Positions 1 to 6,490 of a stretch of DNA of 6,606 nt are shown here, one piece after another; within the stretch, counting starts at the first letter, position 1; each line of letters begins with the position of its first letter. The notes beneath the pieces are model-generated. The model searched no databases, was not told where the DNA came from, and was given only the letters and a program-made list of their open reading frames with translations. This DNA comes from Alphaproteobacteria bacterium (GTDB lineage: Bacteria > Pseudomonadota > Alphaproteobacteria > Rhodospirillales > Magnetospirillaceae), in assembly GCA_015232485.1 (NCBI GenBank), contig JADFZP010000035.1, forward strand, positions 1-6,606, given 5' to 3'. The position numbers and the translations under genes are program-made.

Positions 1-104
1 GGGAGCCAGGGCGCGGTACGTCGTCCCCCACCCGGTCCCTTGGTGTCCTTGGTGTTGAAGACTTGATCTGGCGCCGAGACCGACAGCGGGCCACCACCCG
101 CTGA
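1..104. other. Left flank without a recognisable gene
   Basis: About 100 bases lie beyond the rpsD terminator. On the plus strand the frame starting at base 3 stays open from the window edge to a TGA at 102-104, just before the terminator hairpin. It could be the last 33 codons of a convergent gene sharing that terminator. The encoded tail is rich in Arg, Thr and Gly and resembles no family I know, so it may equally be non-coding. A perfect 7-bp hairpin (84-90 with 97-103, loop 91-96) sits next to the terminator and has no T-tract of its own on the plus strand. I saw no tRNA or other RNA gene. Confidence 0.3.
38..55. repeat. Two perfect tandem copies of a 9-bp unit
   Basis: CCTTGGTGT occurs twice head to tail (38-46 and 47-55). 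It lies in the apparently non-coding left flank and could be the remnant of a longer short-unit tandem array. With only two copies it may also be chance. Confidence 0.5.
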
Positions 105-106
105 CC

Positions 107-140
107 AAAAAAAAGCCCCGGCAGCGATGCCGGGGCTTTT
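107..140 (-). terminator. Intrinsic terminator of rpsD, possibly bidirectional
   Basis: A perfect 9-bp GC-rich stem (115-123 pairing with 128-136) closes a 4-base loop. In the minus direction it is followed by eight T residues (the A-run at 107-114), and four A/T pairs (111-114 with 137-140) can extend the stem. It begins about 20 bases after the rpsD stop codon, where a rho-independent terminator is expected. Read on the plus strand, the T-run at 137-140 is only four long, so termination of a convergent transcript is possible but weaker. Confidence 0.93.
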
Positions 141-159
141 GCAGTTTGTTCCGAAAAGA

Positions 160-777
160 TCAGCGCGAATAGAATTCGATGACCAGATTCGGTTCCATCT
201 GGACCGGATACGGCACGTCCGCCAGTTTCGGCGCGCGCACGAAGCGGCCCTTCATGTCCTTGTGATCGACTTCCAGATAGTCGGGCACGTCGCGCTCGGG
301 CGACTGCGCGGCTTCCAGAACGACGGCGAGGTCCTTGGACTTCGTCTTCACGGCGATCACGTCCCCGTCCTTCACCTGATAGGACGAGATGTTGACCTTG
401 CGGCCATTGACCATGATGTGGCCGTGGTTGATGAACTGGCGTGCCGCGAACGGGCTGGTCACGAACTTCAGGCGGTAGACCACCGCGTCCAGCCGGCGCT
501 CGAGCAGCGCGATGAGGTTTTCCGAGGTGTCACCACGGCGCCGCACGGCCTCGGCGTAAAGGCGGCGGAACTGCTTCTCGCTGATGTTGCCGTAATAGCC
601 CTTCAGCTTCTGCTTGGCCATCAACTGCACGCCGAAGTCCGAAGGCTTCTTGCGGCGTTGGCCATGCTGACCGGGGGGATTCTCGCGGCCCTTGGCCAGC
701 GGGCTTTTGCCGCGGCCCCACAGGTTGACGCCCAGGCGTCGATTGATCTTGAACTTTGATTCAGCGCGTTTGGTCAT
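160..777 (-). CDS. rpsD: 30S ribosomal protein S4
   Basis: This encodes ribosomal protein S4 (205 aa), a primary binder of 16S rRNA that nucleates assembly of the 30S body and helps maintain decoding accuracy. The N-terminal S4 region carries the family's PGQHGQRR motif (residues 35-42) and the FGVQL segment (48-52). The RNA-binding S4 domain covers about 94-155 (RRLDAVVYRL, then HIMVNGRKVNISSYQV-like strands), and the protein ends in the typical IEFYSR. It has no cysteine, so it is the zinc-free form. The ATG at 777 is chosen because the protein then starts MTKRAESK, as in alphaproteobacterial S4. A weak GGGA ribosome site lies 5 bases upstream. The frame is open for 26 more codons to an ATG at 855, which most likely lies in the leader. 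It has its own promoter (891-918) and terminator (107-140), so it is probably monocistronic rather than part of an alpha operon. Confidence 0.98.
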   Translation of the reverse strand: MTKRAESKFKINRRLGVNLWGRGKSPLAKGRENPPGQHGQRRKKPSDFGVQLMAKQKLKGYYGNISEKQFRRLYAEAVRRRGDTSENLIALLERRLDAVVYRLKFVTSPFAARQFINHGHIMVNGRKVNISSYQVKDGDVIAVKTKSKDLAVVLEAAQSPERDVPDYLEVDHKDMKGRFVRAPKLADVPYPVQMEPNLVIEFYSR

Positions 778-884
778 GTCGATCCCGATTTTGTCACGGT
801 TCGTCTTGTCCCGGTAGGCCTCGTTCAAAACGCGAACGAGACGGGCGCGGCGCATTTCGCACCGTCCACGTTCCCGGAAATGTG
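778..884 (-). promoter_or_regulatory. Long rpsD 5' leader with hairpin
   Basis: If transcription starts about 7 bases after the -10 box, the rpsD leader is about 107 nt. It contains a perfect 7-bp stem (820-826 with 834-840, 7-base loop) and a near-palindrome at 867-884. Ribosomal protein leaders, including those of S4 in other bacteria, are often autoregulatory mRNA targets. That role here is inference: I cannot match this leader to a known S4-binding fold. An ATG at 853-855, in frame with S4 and preceded by GGACGG, would add 26 Arg-rich residues if used. Confidence 0.35.
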
Positions 885-890
885 GGCCGC

Positions 891-918
891 ACTATACGCG
901 GCGGGCGGCGAAAGTCAA
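891..918 (-). promoter_or_regulatory. Sigma70-type promoter of rpsD
   Basis: On the minus strand a TTGACT box (913-918) and a TATAGT box (891-896) are separated by 16 bases. Each matches the housekeeping consensus at 5 of 6 positions, and the -10 box is an AT island in very GC-rich sequence. It sits between the kinase gene and rpsD, pointing at rpsD. The TGA inside the -35 box is the stop codon of the upstream kinase gene. Confidence 0.75.
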
Positions 919-3314
919 ATCTTGGACGACGCGGCGAAGTGCTGGTCCAGCGCGCTTTGCAGATCGAGCGGCCGAACCGGCTTGTGCAGCAGGCTGGCGC
1001 CGCTGGCCTCGGCGTCGCGCAGGCGCTCGGGCGCGGTGTCGCCGGTGATGATGATGCCGGGGATGGCGCGGTTGAACAGCCGGCGGACCTTGCGGATCAC
1101 GTCGGCCCCGGTGCTTCCGCCCTGCAAGCGGTAGTCGGCCAGGATGACGTCGGGCGGCAGGCCGCGGCGGGCCAGCACGTCCAGCGCCTCGTCCTCGCTG
1201 GCCGCCGACAGCACCTCGTAGCCCCAGTTCTCCAGCACCATCGATAGGCTGTTGCGCACCGCCGCCTCGTCGTCGATCACGAACACGAAGCCGCCCCGCT
1301 TCTCCACCTCGCGGTGCGGCTGGGCCAGATAGGCGACGTTGCGCGCCCGGTTCCAGCCGACCAGAGGCACCTCGACCGAGAACACCGAGCCCTTGCCCGG
1401 CTGCGAGCGCACCCCGACGCGGTGACCGAGCAGATGCGCCAGACGACGCACGATGGCCAGCCCCAGCCCCAGCCCCTGGGCGCGATCGCGCTCGGGATTG
1501 TGGACCTGGGTGAACTCCTGGAAGATGTCGTCCAGCCGGTCGGGCGGAATGCCGATGCCGGTGTCCCACACCTCGATGCGCAGGCCGCGGCCCCGCAGGC
1601 GGCAGCCGATCAGGATGCGCCCCGAGCGCGTGTAACGCGTCGCGTTGGTCACGAAGTTTTGCAGGATGCGGCCCAGCAGGGTGGGATCGCTGCGCACCAC
1701 CGCCGACGAACTGACGACCTGGAAGCCCAGCCCCTTGTCCATCACCAGCGGCCCCATCTCGGCGCCCAGGCGGTCGAGCAGCGCCGAGACCGAGAAGCGC
1801 GTCTCGCGCGGGTTCACGATGCCGGCGTCGAGCCGCGACACGTCGAGCAGCGAATCCAGCAGCACGTTCAGCGAATCGAGCGACGCCTCGAGATCGCCCA
1901 GCACCCGCACCGCGCCGGGTTCGCGCACCTTGGCGGCCAGCGCCGAGGTGAAGAACACCAGCGCCTGCACCGGCTGGCGCAGATCGTGGCTGGCCGCCGC
2001 CAGGAACCGCGACTTGGCGATATTGGCGCGCTCGGCCTCCTCCTTGGCGGTCTTGAGCGCCTCCTCGACCTTCTTGCGGTCCGAGATGTCGCGAGACACC
2101 CAGGCATAGCCGCGCATTCGACCGCCATCGTCCAGCAACGGGGTGATCACCTCATGCGCCCAGAAGCGTTCGCCATTGGCGCGCAGGCGCCAGCCCTCCT
2201 CTTCGAAACGGCCTTGGACGCGCACCTTTTCCAGCGCCTGGGCCGACGCCACCTCGGCCACCTCGGACGCGTGAAAGCGCGTCAGCGGCTGGCCCTGGGC
2301 CTCGGCCGCCGACAGGCCGTAGATGCGCTCGCCGCCCGGATTCCAGCCGGCGACGCGGCCATTCGGGTCAAGCCAGACGATGGCGTAGTCGCGCACGTTG
2401 TCGAGCAGCATGCGCAGCCGCTCCTCGCTTTGGCGCAACGCCTCTTCGGTACGCTTGCGCTCGGTGGCGTCGCGCACGATGCCGGTGAAGAAGCGCTCGC
2501 CACCGACCATCGCCTCGCCCACCGCGAGGTCCATCGGGAAGACGGCGCCGCTCTTGCGCCGCCCCTCGACCTCGCGGCCGATGCCGATGATCCGGCGCTC
2601 GCCGGTGTCGATGTAGTGGCGGAGATAGGAATCATGCGCCGAATGGTCCGGTTCGGGCATCAGCATCTTGACGTTGCGGCCGATCACCTCGGTCGCCTCG
2701 TAGCCGAAGATGCGCTCGGCGGCGGCGTTCAGCCCCAACACGGTGCCCGCTTGGTCGATGGTCAGAATGCCGTCGGCGGCCGCCTCCAGGATGGCGCGGG
2801 TTTTCGCCTCGCCGGTTCGCAGGCGGCGCTCGGTGTCCTTGCGCTCGCTGATGTCGCGGACGATGCCCGCGAACAGGCGGCGGCCATCGATGCGGCTTTC
2901 GCCGACCGCCAGATCCATGGGAAAGGTCGTGCCATCCTTGCGCAGCCCCTCGACCTCGCGGCCGATGCCGATGATGCGCGCCGTCCCGGTGGCCAGATAG
3001 GCGGCGAGATAGCCGTCATGCTGCGAGCGGTAGGGTTCGGGCATCAGGAAGCTGACATTGCGTCCCACCACCTCTTCGGCGGTGTAGCCGAAGATGCGCT
3101 CGACGGCCGAATTGATGCTTTCGACGGTGCCGCGCGCATCGATGATCACCACGCCGTCGACCGCCGCCTCGAGCACCGCCTGCATGCGTCCGTGATCGCG
3201 TTCCAGCGCCTTGCCCATCGCGGTCAGGCGATCCCTCAGAACCATGGCCAAGGCGATAGCCGCGCACGAGGCCAGGACGGCCAAGATGGTGATCCAAAGA
3301 CTTGCGTCGGACAT
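915..3314 (-). CDS. Hybrid sensor histidine kinase with tandem FixL-type PAS domains
   Basis: This is a 799-aa signalling protein predicted to sense a ligand, autophosphorylate on histidine and pass phosphate to its own receiver. Residues 6-27 form one hydrophobic, probably membrane-spanning, segment. PAS1 (about 43-157) and PAS2 (about 171-285) are FixL-like: each has LMPEP, a His (H99, H227), then IIGIGR with Arg exactly 20 residues later (R119, R247), matching H200 and R220 of Bradyrhizobium FixL. PAS3 (about 296-412) is a different PAS without these residues. A helical linker leads to HisKA with H443 in SHDLRQP. The HATPase has the N-box (N553/N557), DTGIGIP (584-590) and GLGLGLAIV (614-622). 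The receiver (676-795) has D681/D682, phospho-acceptor D727, T757 and K778, so all key residues are present. ATG at 3314 is preferred (AAGG 9 bases upstream); a TTG at 3365 would add 17 residues of non-domain sequence. The gene lies 103 bases after bluB with no output regulator adjacent. The signal is not shown by the sequence; O2 or NO through heme is an inference. Confidence 0.93.
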   Translation of the reverse strand: MSDASLWITILAVLASCAAIALAMVLRDRLTAMGKALERDHGRMQAVLEAAVDGVVIIDARGTVESINSAVERIFGYTAEEVVGRNVSFLMPEPYRSQHDGYLAAYLATGTARIIGIGREVEGLRKDGTTFPMDLAVGESRIDGRRLFAGIVRDISERKDTERRLRTGEAKTRAILEAAADGILTIDQAGTVLGLNAAAERIFGYEATEVIGRNVKMLMPEPDHSAHDSYLRHYIDTGERRIIGIGREVEGRRKSGAVFPMDLAVGEAMVGGERFFTGIVRDATERKRTEEALRQSEERLRMLLDNVRDYAIVWLDPNGRVAGWNPGGERIYGLSAAEAQGQPLTRFHASEVAEVASAQALEKVRVQGRFEEEGWRLRANGERFWAHEVITPLLDDGGRMRGYAWVSRDISDRKKVEEALKTAKEEAERANIAKSRFLAAASHDLRQPVQALVFFTSALAAKVREPGAVRVLGDLEASLDSLNVLLDSLLDVSRLDAGIVNPRETRFSVSALLDRLGAEMGPLVMDKGLGFQVVSSSAVVRSDPTLLGRILQNFVTNATRYTRSGRILIGCRLRGRGLRIEVWDTGIGIPPDRLDDIFQEFTQVHNPERDRAQGLGLGLAIVRRLAHLLGHRVGVRSQPGKGSVFSVEVPLVGWNRARNVAYLAQPHREVEKRGGFVFVIDDEAAVRNSLSMVLENWGYEVLSAASEDEALDVLARRGLPPDVILADYRLQGGSTGADVIRKVRRLFNRAIPGIIITGDTAPERLRDAEASGASLLHKPVRPLDLQSALDQHFAASSKI
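2436..3176 (-). repeat. Internal tandem duplication encoding PAS1 and PAS2
   Basis: Residues 47-165 and 175-293 of the kinase align without a gap at a constant offset of 128 residues (384 bp). By hand count 76 of 119 positions are identical. At DNA level an exact 31-bp direct repeat remains at 2561-2591 and 2945-2975, covering the codons after the GIGR motif. This points to duplication of a whole PAS unit, or to gene conversion between the two copies. Confidence 0.85.
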
Positions 3315-3417
3315 GCTCGCTTGCCTTGTCGCAGGGGAGCCCGAGGAGACACCCTCCCCTCCCAAACGGCAAGGTCACCAAAGCGCTAGACGGCGCGGCA
3401 AGCTGGGTAGGCGGCGA
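3315..3417 (-). promoter_or_regulatory. bluB-kinase intergenic gap with hairpin
   Basis: The 103-base gap between the bluB stop and the kinase ATG contains a perfect 7-bp inverted repeat (3333-3339 with 3354-3360, 14-base spacer) rich in G and C. No T-run follows it on the minus strand, so it does not look like an intrinsic terminator. It would lie in the kinase 5' leader. I could not find a convincing promoter, so whether the kinase is transcribed with bluB is open. Confidence 0.35.
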
Positions 3418-4053
3418 TCAGCGGCGGCTGATCAAACCCGGAGTGGAAAGGCGGTCCTGCCAACCATGGCGAACCAGTTCGGGATCGGCGTGCTCCTCTT
3501 CGGGCCAGCCGACGCAAAGGTAGGAGATCAAAGCCCAACCGTCCGGCACGTCGAGCGCCGTGGCCACCGCGACCGGGTCGAGGATCGACACCCATCCCAC
3601 CCCAAGGCCGTAGGCCCGCGCCGCCAGCCAGAAGGTCTGCACGGCGGCGACCACCGAATAATCCAGCGTCTCGGGCATGGTGCGCCGGCCCAGGCCATGG
3701 CCGGTGGCGGTGCCCCGCTCGCAGAACACCGCCAGATGAACCGGCGCCTGATCGAGGCCCGACAGCTTGAGCGTGGCGTAAACCCGCGCCCGCTCGCCGT
3801 GGTAATCATGCAGCGCGTCGGAATTGCAGGATACGAACGAGGCGCGCACCGCCTGACGGCAGGCCGGCGCCTCGACCAGCACGAAACGCCAAGGCTGGCT
3901 GTTGCCGACCGAGGGCGACAGGCAGGCCAACCCGATCAGCCGCTCGATCAAAGCGGGATCGACCGCGTCGCCGCGAAACCGCCGGACGTCGCGGCGCCAC
4001 AGGATCAGCTCCTCGAGGCGGTCGCGGAAGCCATCGTCGAAGCCGGGCGTCAT
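3418..4053 (-). CDS. bluB: 5,6-dimethylbenzimidazole synthase (BluB)
   Basis: BluB is a flavin-destroying member of the nitroreductase fold that uses O2 to convert FMNH2 into 5,6-dimethylbenzimidazole, the lower ligand of vitamin B12. The 211-aa product has the family signature throughout: WRRDVRRFR (19-27), SPSVGNSQPWRFV (46-58), LDQAPVHLAVFCERG (100-114), YSVVAAVQTFWLAARAYGLGVGWVSI (within 132-157) and the C-terminal YLCVGWPEEE. D22 and S156 fall where the essential Asp32 and Ser167 of the Sinorhizobium enzyme lie (spacing 134 against 135), so it should be active. ATG at 4053 is supported by a good GGAGGA ribosome site (4057-4062) and the family's usual N-terminus. The start overlaps the trmJ stop as ATGA, implying translational coupling. 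No other cobalamin gene is in the window. A plain nitroreductase is unlikely given the specific motifs. Confidence 0.95.
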   Translation of the reverse strand: MTPGFDDGFRDRLEELILWRRDVRRFRGDAVDPALIERLIGLACLSPSVGNSQPWRFVLVEAPACRQAVRASFVSCNSDALHDYHGERARVYATLKLSGLDQAPVHLAVFCERGTATGHGLGRRTMPETLDYSVVAAVQTFWLAARAYGLGVGWVSILDPVAVATALDVPDGWALISYLCVGWPEEEHADPELVRHGWQDRLSTPGLISRR

Positions 4054-4835
4054 TGGTCCTCCAGCTTGCGGCCGTCGTCCGAGCCCGGCTCGACATCGCG
4101 CCGCCTGCGGGTCACCAATTCGGTGATCATGCCGTGCAGGGTGCGGATCTCCTGCGCGGTCAGCCCGGCGCGCTGGAACATGTTGCGGATGTTGCGCACC
4201 ATGCTGGGCCGCTTCTCCTGGTGGCGCAGGAAGCCGCAGGCGTCCAATTCGCGTTCCAGATGGGTGAAGAGGTTGAGCAACTCCTCTTTGGTGGCCGGCC
4301 GGCCCCATCCGCCCTTGCTCATGTCGAAGGCCTTGGGCTCGCCCTGCCCCGCCTGGAACCACTCGTAGCCGATCAGCAGCACCGCCTGCGCCAAATTCAG
4401 CGAGCAGTAGTCGGGATTGAGCGGCACGTTCAGCACGGTGTCGGCCAGCACCACGTCGTCGTTTTCCAAGCCGGTGCGTTCGGGGCCGAACAGCACGCCG
4501 ACGCCCATTCCCGCCGCCACGCTTTCCCGCATGTCGAGGGCGGCGACGCGCGGCGTCTGCACCGCCTTGGTCATGTAGCGGTTGCGGCCGGTGGTCGCCC
4601 AGACGCGGGTCAGGTCGGCCACCGCCTCGGACGTGGTCGCGAAAATCCGGGCGCCGTGCAGCAGGGCGTCGGCGCCCGAGCACGCCGCGAGGGCGCGCTC
4701 GTCCAGCCAGCCGTCGCGCGGCGCCACCAGACGCAGATCGGTCAGGCCGCAATTCAGCATGGCGCGCGCCGTCGTGCCGATGTTTTGCGACAACTGCGGC
4801 CGGACCAGGATGATGGCGGGGGCGGGTTCCGACAT
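4050..4835 (-). CDS. trmJ: tRNA (cytidine/uridine-2'-O-)-methyltransferase TrmJ
   Basis: This SPOUT-class enzyme (261 aa) uses S-adenosylmethionine to methylate the 2'-O of nucleotide 32 in the tRNA anticodon loop. The N-terminus shows the QNIGTTARAM motif (17-26), with R24 at the position of the catalytic Arg in E. coli TrmJ. The trefoil-knot SAM-binding motifs follow: LFGPERTGLEN (115-125) and NPDYCSLNLAQAV (140-152). The C-terminal helical part (about 185-240), with HLERELDACGF and a basic RNIRNMFQRAGL stretch, is what separates TrmJ from shorter TrmH/TrmL relatives. The ATG at 4835 shares its A with the cimA stop (TGATG). A GTG one codon upstream is an equal alternative. No clear ribosome site is seen, so initiation probably depends on coupling to cimA. 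The substrate nucleotide is taken from the family. Confidence 0.92.
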   Translation of the reverse strand: MSEPAPAIILVRPQLSQNIGTTARAMLNCGLTDLRLVAPRDGWLDERALAACSGADALLHGARIFATTSEAVADLTRVWATTGRNRYMTKAVQTPRVAALDMRESVAAGMGVGVLFGPERTGLENDDVVLADTVLNVPLNPDYCSLNLAQAVLLIGYEWFQAGQGEPKAFDMSKGGWGRPATKEELLNLFTHLERELDACGFLRHQEKRPSMVRNIRNMFQRAGLTAQEIRTLHGMITELVTRRRRDVEPGSDDGRKLEDQ

Positions 4836-6427
4836 CACGGCTCGACGCCGTCGCGCATCAGCTTGTAGATGAAGCTGTCCTGCAACGCGTCGTACGAGGC
4901 GCTGATCACGTTGTCCGAGACGCCGACCGTGTTCCAGGTCTCGGCGCCGGTGCCGTTCTTGCTTTCGATCATCACGCGGGTGACGGCGGCGGTGCCGGCC
5001 TCGGGCGTCAGGATGCGCACCTTGTAATCGACCAGTTGGACCTTCGACAGGCTGGGATAGGCGTCGGCCAGCGCCTTGCGCAAGGCGGCGTCCAACGCGC
5101 CGACCGGGCCGTGGCCCTCGGCGACGGTCATCACGTCGCGGCCCTTGACGTGCAGCTTGACGATCGCCTCGCTTAGCGGGGTGACCTCCTCGCCGACCGC
5201 GTTGTAGCGGCGCTCGTCCAGGATCTTGAAGGATTGCAGGCGGAAATACTCGGGCATGCCGCCCAGCACGCGCCGCGCCAGGATCTCGAAGCTGGCCAGG
5301 GCGTTGTCGTAGGACAGGCCCTGATATTCCTTGCGCTTCACCTCGGTCAGCAGGCGCGCGATCTTGGGGTCGTCGGCCTCGACCTCGATGCCGATCTCGC
5401 GGAAGCGGGCCAAAACGTTCGAGCGCCCCGACTGGTCCGAGATCACCACATGGCGGCGGTTGCCGACCAGTTCGGGCTTGATGTGCTCGTAGCAGCGCGG
5501 GTCCTTCTCGATCGCCGAGACGTGCAAACCCCCCTTGTGCGCGAAGGCCGAATCGCCCACGAAGGGCGCGTGACGGTTGGGCGCGCGGTTCAGCCGGTCA
5601 TCCAGCATGCGCGAGACGTGGGTCAGCGTGGTCAGGTCGTTCAGGGTGACGCCCGTCTCGAAGCCCATCTTCAGCATCAGATTGGGAATGATCGAGATCA
5701 GGTTGGCGTTGCCGCAACGCTCGCCAAGGCCGTTGAGGGTGCCTTGCACCTGCCTCGCCCCCGCCCGCACCGCCGCCAGCGAATTTCCCACCGCGTTGTC
5801 ACTGTCGTTGTGGCAATGGATACCGATGTGGTCGCCGGGGATCACCTTGGCGACCGCGCCGACGATCTCGCCGATCTGGTGGGGCAGCATGCCGCCATTG
5901 GTGTCGCACAGCACCACCCAGCGCGCCCCGTTGTCATAGGCCGCCTTGACGCAGGCCAGGGCGTAGGCGGGATTGGCGAGGTAGCCGTCGAAGAAGTGCT
6001 CGGCGTCGAACATCGCCTCTTCGACGCGGCCGCGGGCGTGGGCGACGCTTTCGCCGATCATGCGGATGTTCTCGTCCAGCGCGATGCCCAGCGCCACCTC
6101 GACCTGGAAGTCCCAGCTTTTGCCGACCATGCAGACCGCCCGCACCCCCGGCTGGAACAGCGCCTGAAGCCCCGGATCGTTCTCGGCCGAACGCCCCGAC
6201 CGCCGCGTCATCCCGAACGCCGAGATGCGCGAGCGCGGCAGCGACGGCAAGTCCTTGAAAAAGGCGTCGTCGGTCGGATTGGCGCCCGGCCATCCGCCCT
6301 CGATGTAATCGATGCCCAGCCGATCGAGTTGCTTGGCGATCGAAACCTTGTCGGCCGCCGAAAAGTCCACCCCATGGGTTTGCGCCCCGTCTCGCAGGGT
6401 GCTGTCGTAGAGATAAACCTTTTCCAT
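4835..6427 (-). CDS. cimA: (R)-citramalate synthase
   Basis: The 530-aa protein belongs to the isopropylmalate/homocitrate synthase group, citramalate synthase subfamily. It condenses pyruvate with acetyl-CoA to (R)-citramalate, the first step of the threonine-independent route to 2-oxobutyrate and isoleucine. The TIM barrel opens with YDSTLRDGAQTHGVDFS (7-23; R12 and D13 catalytic/metal site), has HCHND (204-208) for the divalent metal, then NGLGERCGNANL (232-243). The C-terminal regulatory LeuA-type domain spans about 395-520. DGAQT and GLGERCGNANL fit the CimA group better than LeuA or homocitrate synthase. The length is normal. ATG at 6427 places the start directly before the conserved first strand. 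In-frame ATGs at 6445 and 6466 would add 6 or 13 residues. The stop codon overlaps the trmJ start. Feedback control by isoleucine is usual for this domain but not visible here. Confidence 0.93.
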   Translation of the reverse strand: MEKVYLYDSTLRDGAQTHGVDFSAADKVSIAKQLDRLGIDYIEGGWPGANPTDDAFFKDLPSLPRSRISAFGMTRRSGRSAENDPGLQALFQPGVRAVCMVGKSWDFQVEVALGIALDENIRMIGESVAHARGRVEEAMFDAEHFFDGYLANPAYALACVKAAYDNGARWVVLCDTNGGMLPHQIGEIVGAVAKVIPGDHIGIHCHNDSDNAVGNSLAAVRAGARQVQGTLNGLGERCGNANLISIIPNLMLKMGFETGVTLNDLTTLTHVSRMLDDRLNRAPNRHAPFVGDSAFAHKGGLHVSAIEKDPRCYEHIKPELVGNRRHVVISDQSGRSNVLARFREIGIEVEADDPKIARLLTEVKRKEYQGLSYDNALASFEILARRVLGGMPEYFRLQSFKILDERRYNAVGEEVTPLSEAIVKLHVKGRDVMTVAEGHGPVGALDAALRKALADAYPSLSKVQLVDYKVRILTPEAGTAAVTRVMIESKNGTGAETWNTVGVSDNVISASYDALQDSFIYKLMRDGVEP

Positions 6428-6461
6428 CGTCGTCCAACTCGTCATGACCAGCAGGGACGAC

Positions 6462-6490
6462 AACATATAGCCCGGCGCGCCGTCCGCCAA
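6462..6490 (-). promoter_or_regulatory. Possible weak promoter for cimA-trmJ-bluB
   Basis: On the minus strand TTGGCG (6485-6490) and TATGTT (6462-6467) are 17 bases apart and lie 35 bases before the cimA start. The TATATG run is the only AT island in the gap. The matches to consensus are partial (3 and 4 of 6), so this is a candidate only. Confidence 0.25.

Noticed and set aside
84..103. Second hairpin beside the rpsD terminator as an RNA gene or tRNA fragment
   Set aside because: It is only a 7-bp stem with a 6-base loop. No cloverleaf arms or T-loop bases are found around it.
3333..3360. GC-rich inverted repeat after bluB as a terminator
   Set aside because: No T-run follows on either strand, and the repeat lies closer to the kinase start than to the bluB stop.
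3315..3365. Upstream TTG start for the kinase adding 17 residues
   Set aside because: It needs a rare start codon and adds a Gly/Ser-rich stretch before the hydrophobic segment. The ATG at 3314 gives a normal membrane-anchored N-terminus.
1314..3389. A 691-codon open frame on the plus strand opposite the kinase
   Set aside because: It is exactly antisense to a gene with clear PAS, HisKA, HATPase and receiver motifs. Its protein is a His/Arg/Ala-rich, low-complexity mirror of that gene, as expected from high GC at third codon positions.
4054..4752. A longer minus-strand reading frame upstream of and in frame with bluB
   Set aside because: The extra 233 codons lie inside trmJ in another frame and are Arg/Gly-rich without family similarity. 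The strong ribosome site at 4057-4062 and the BluB N-terminus fix the start at 4053.
4053..4868. Plus-strand open frame of 271 codons opposite trmJ
   Set aside because: It is a shadow of the SPOUT methyltransferase gene, with no recognisable motif and no ribosome site that stands out.
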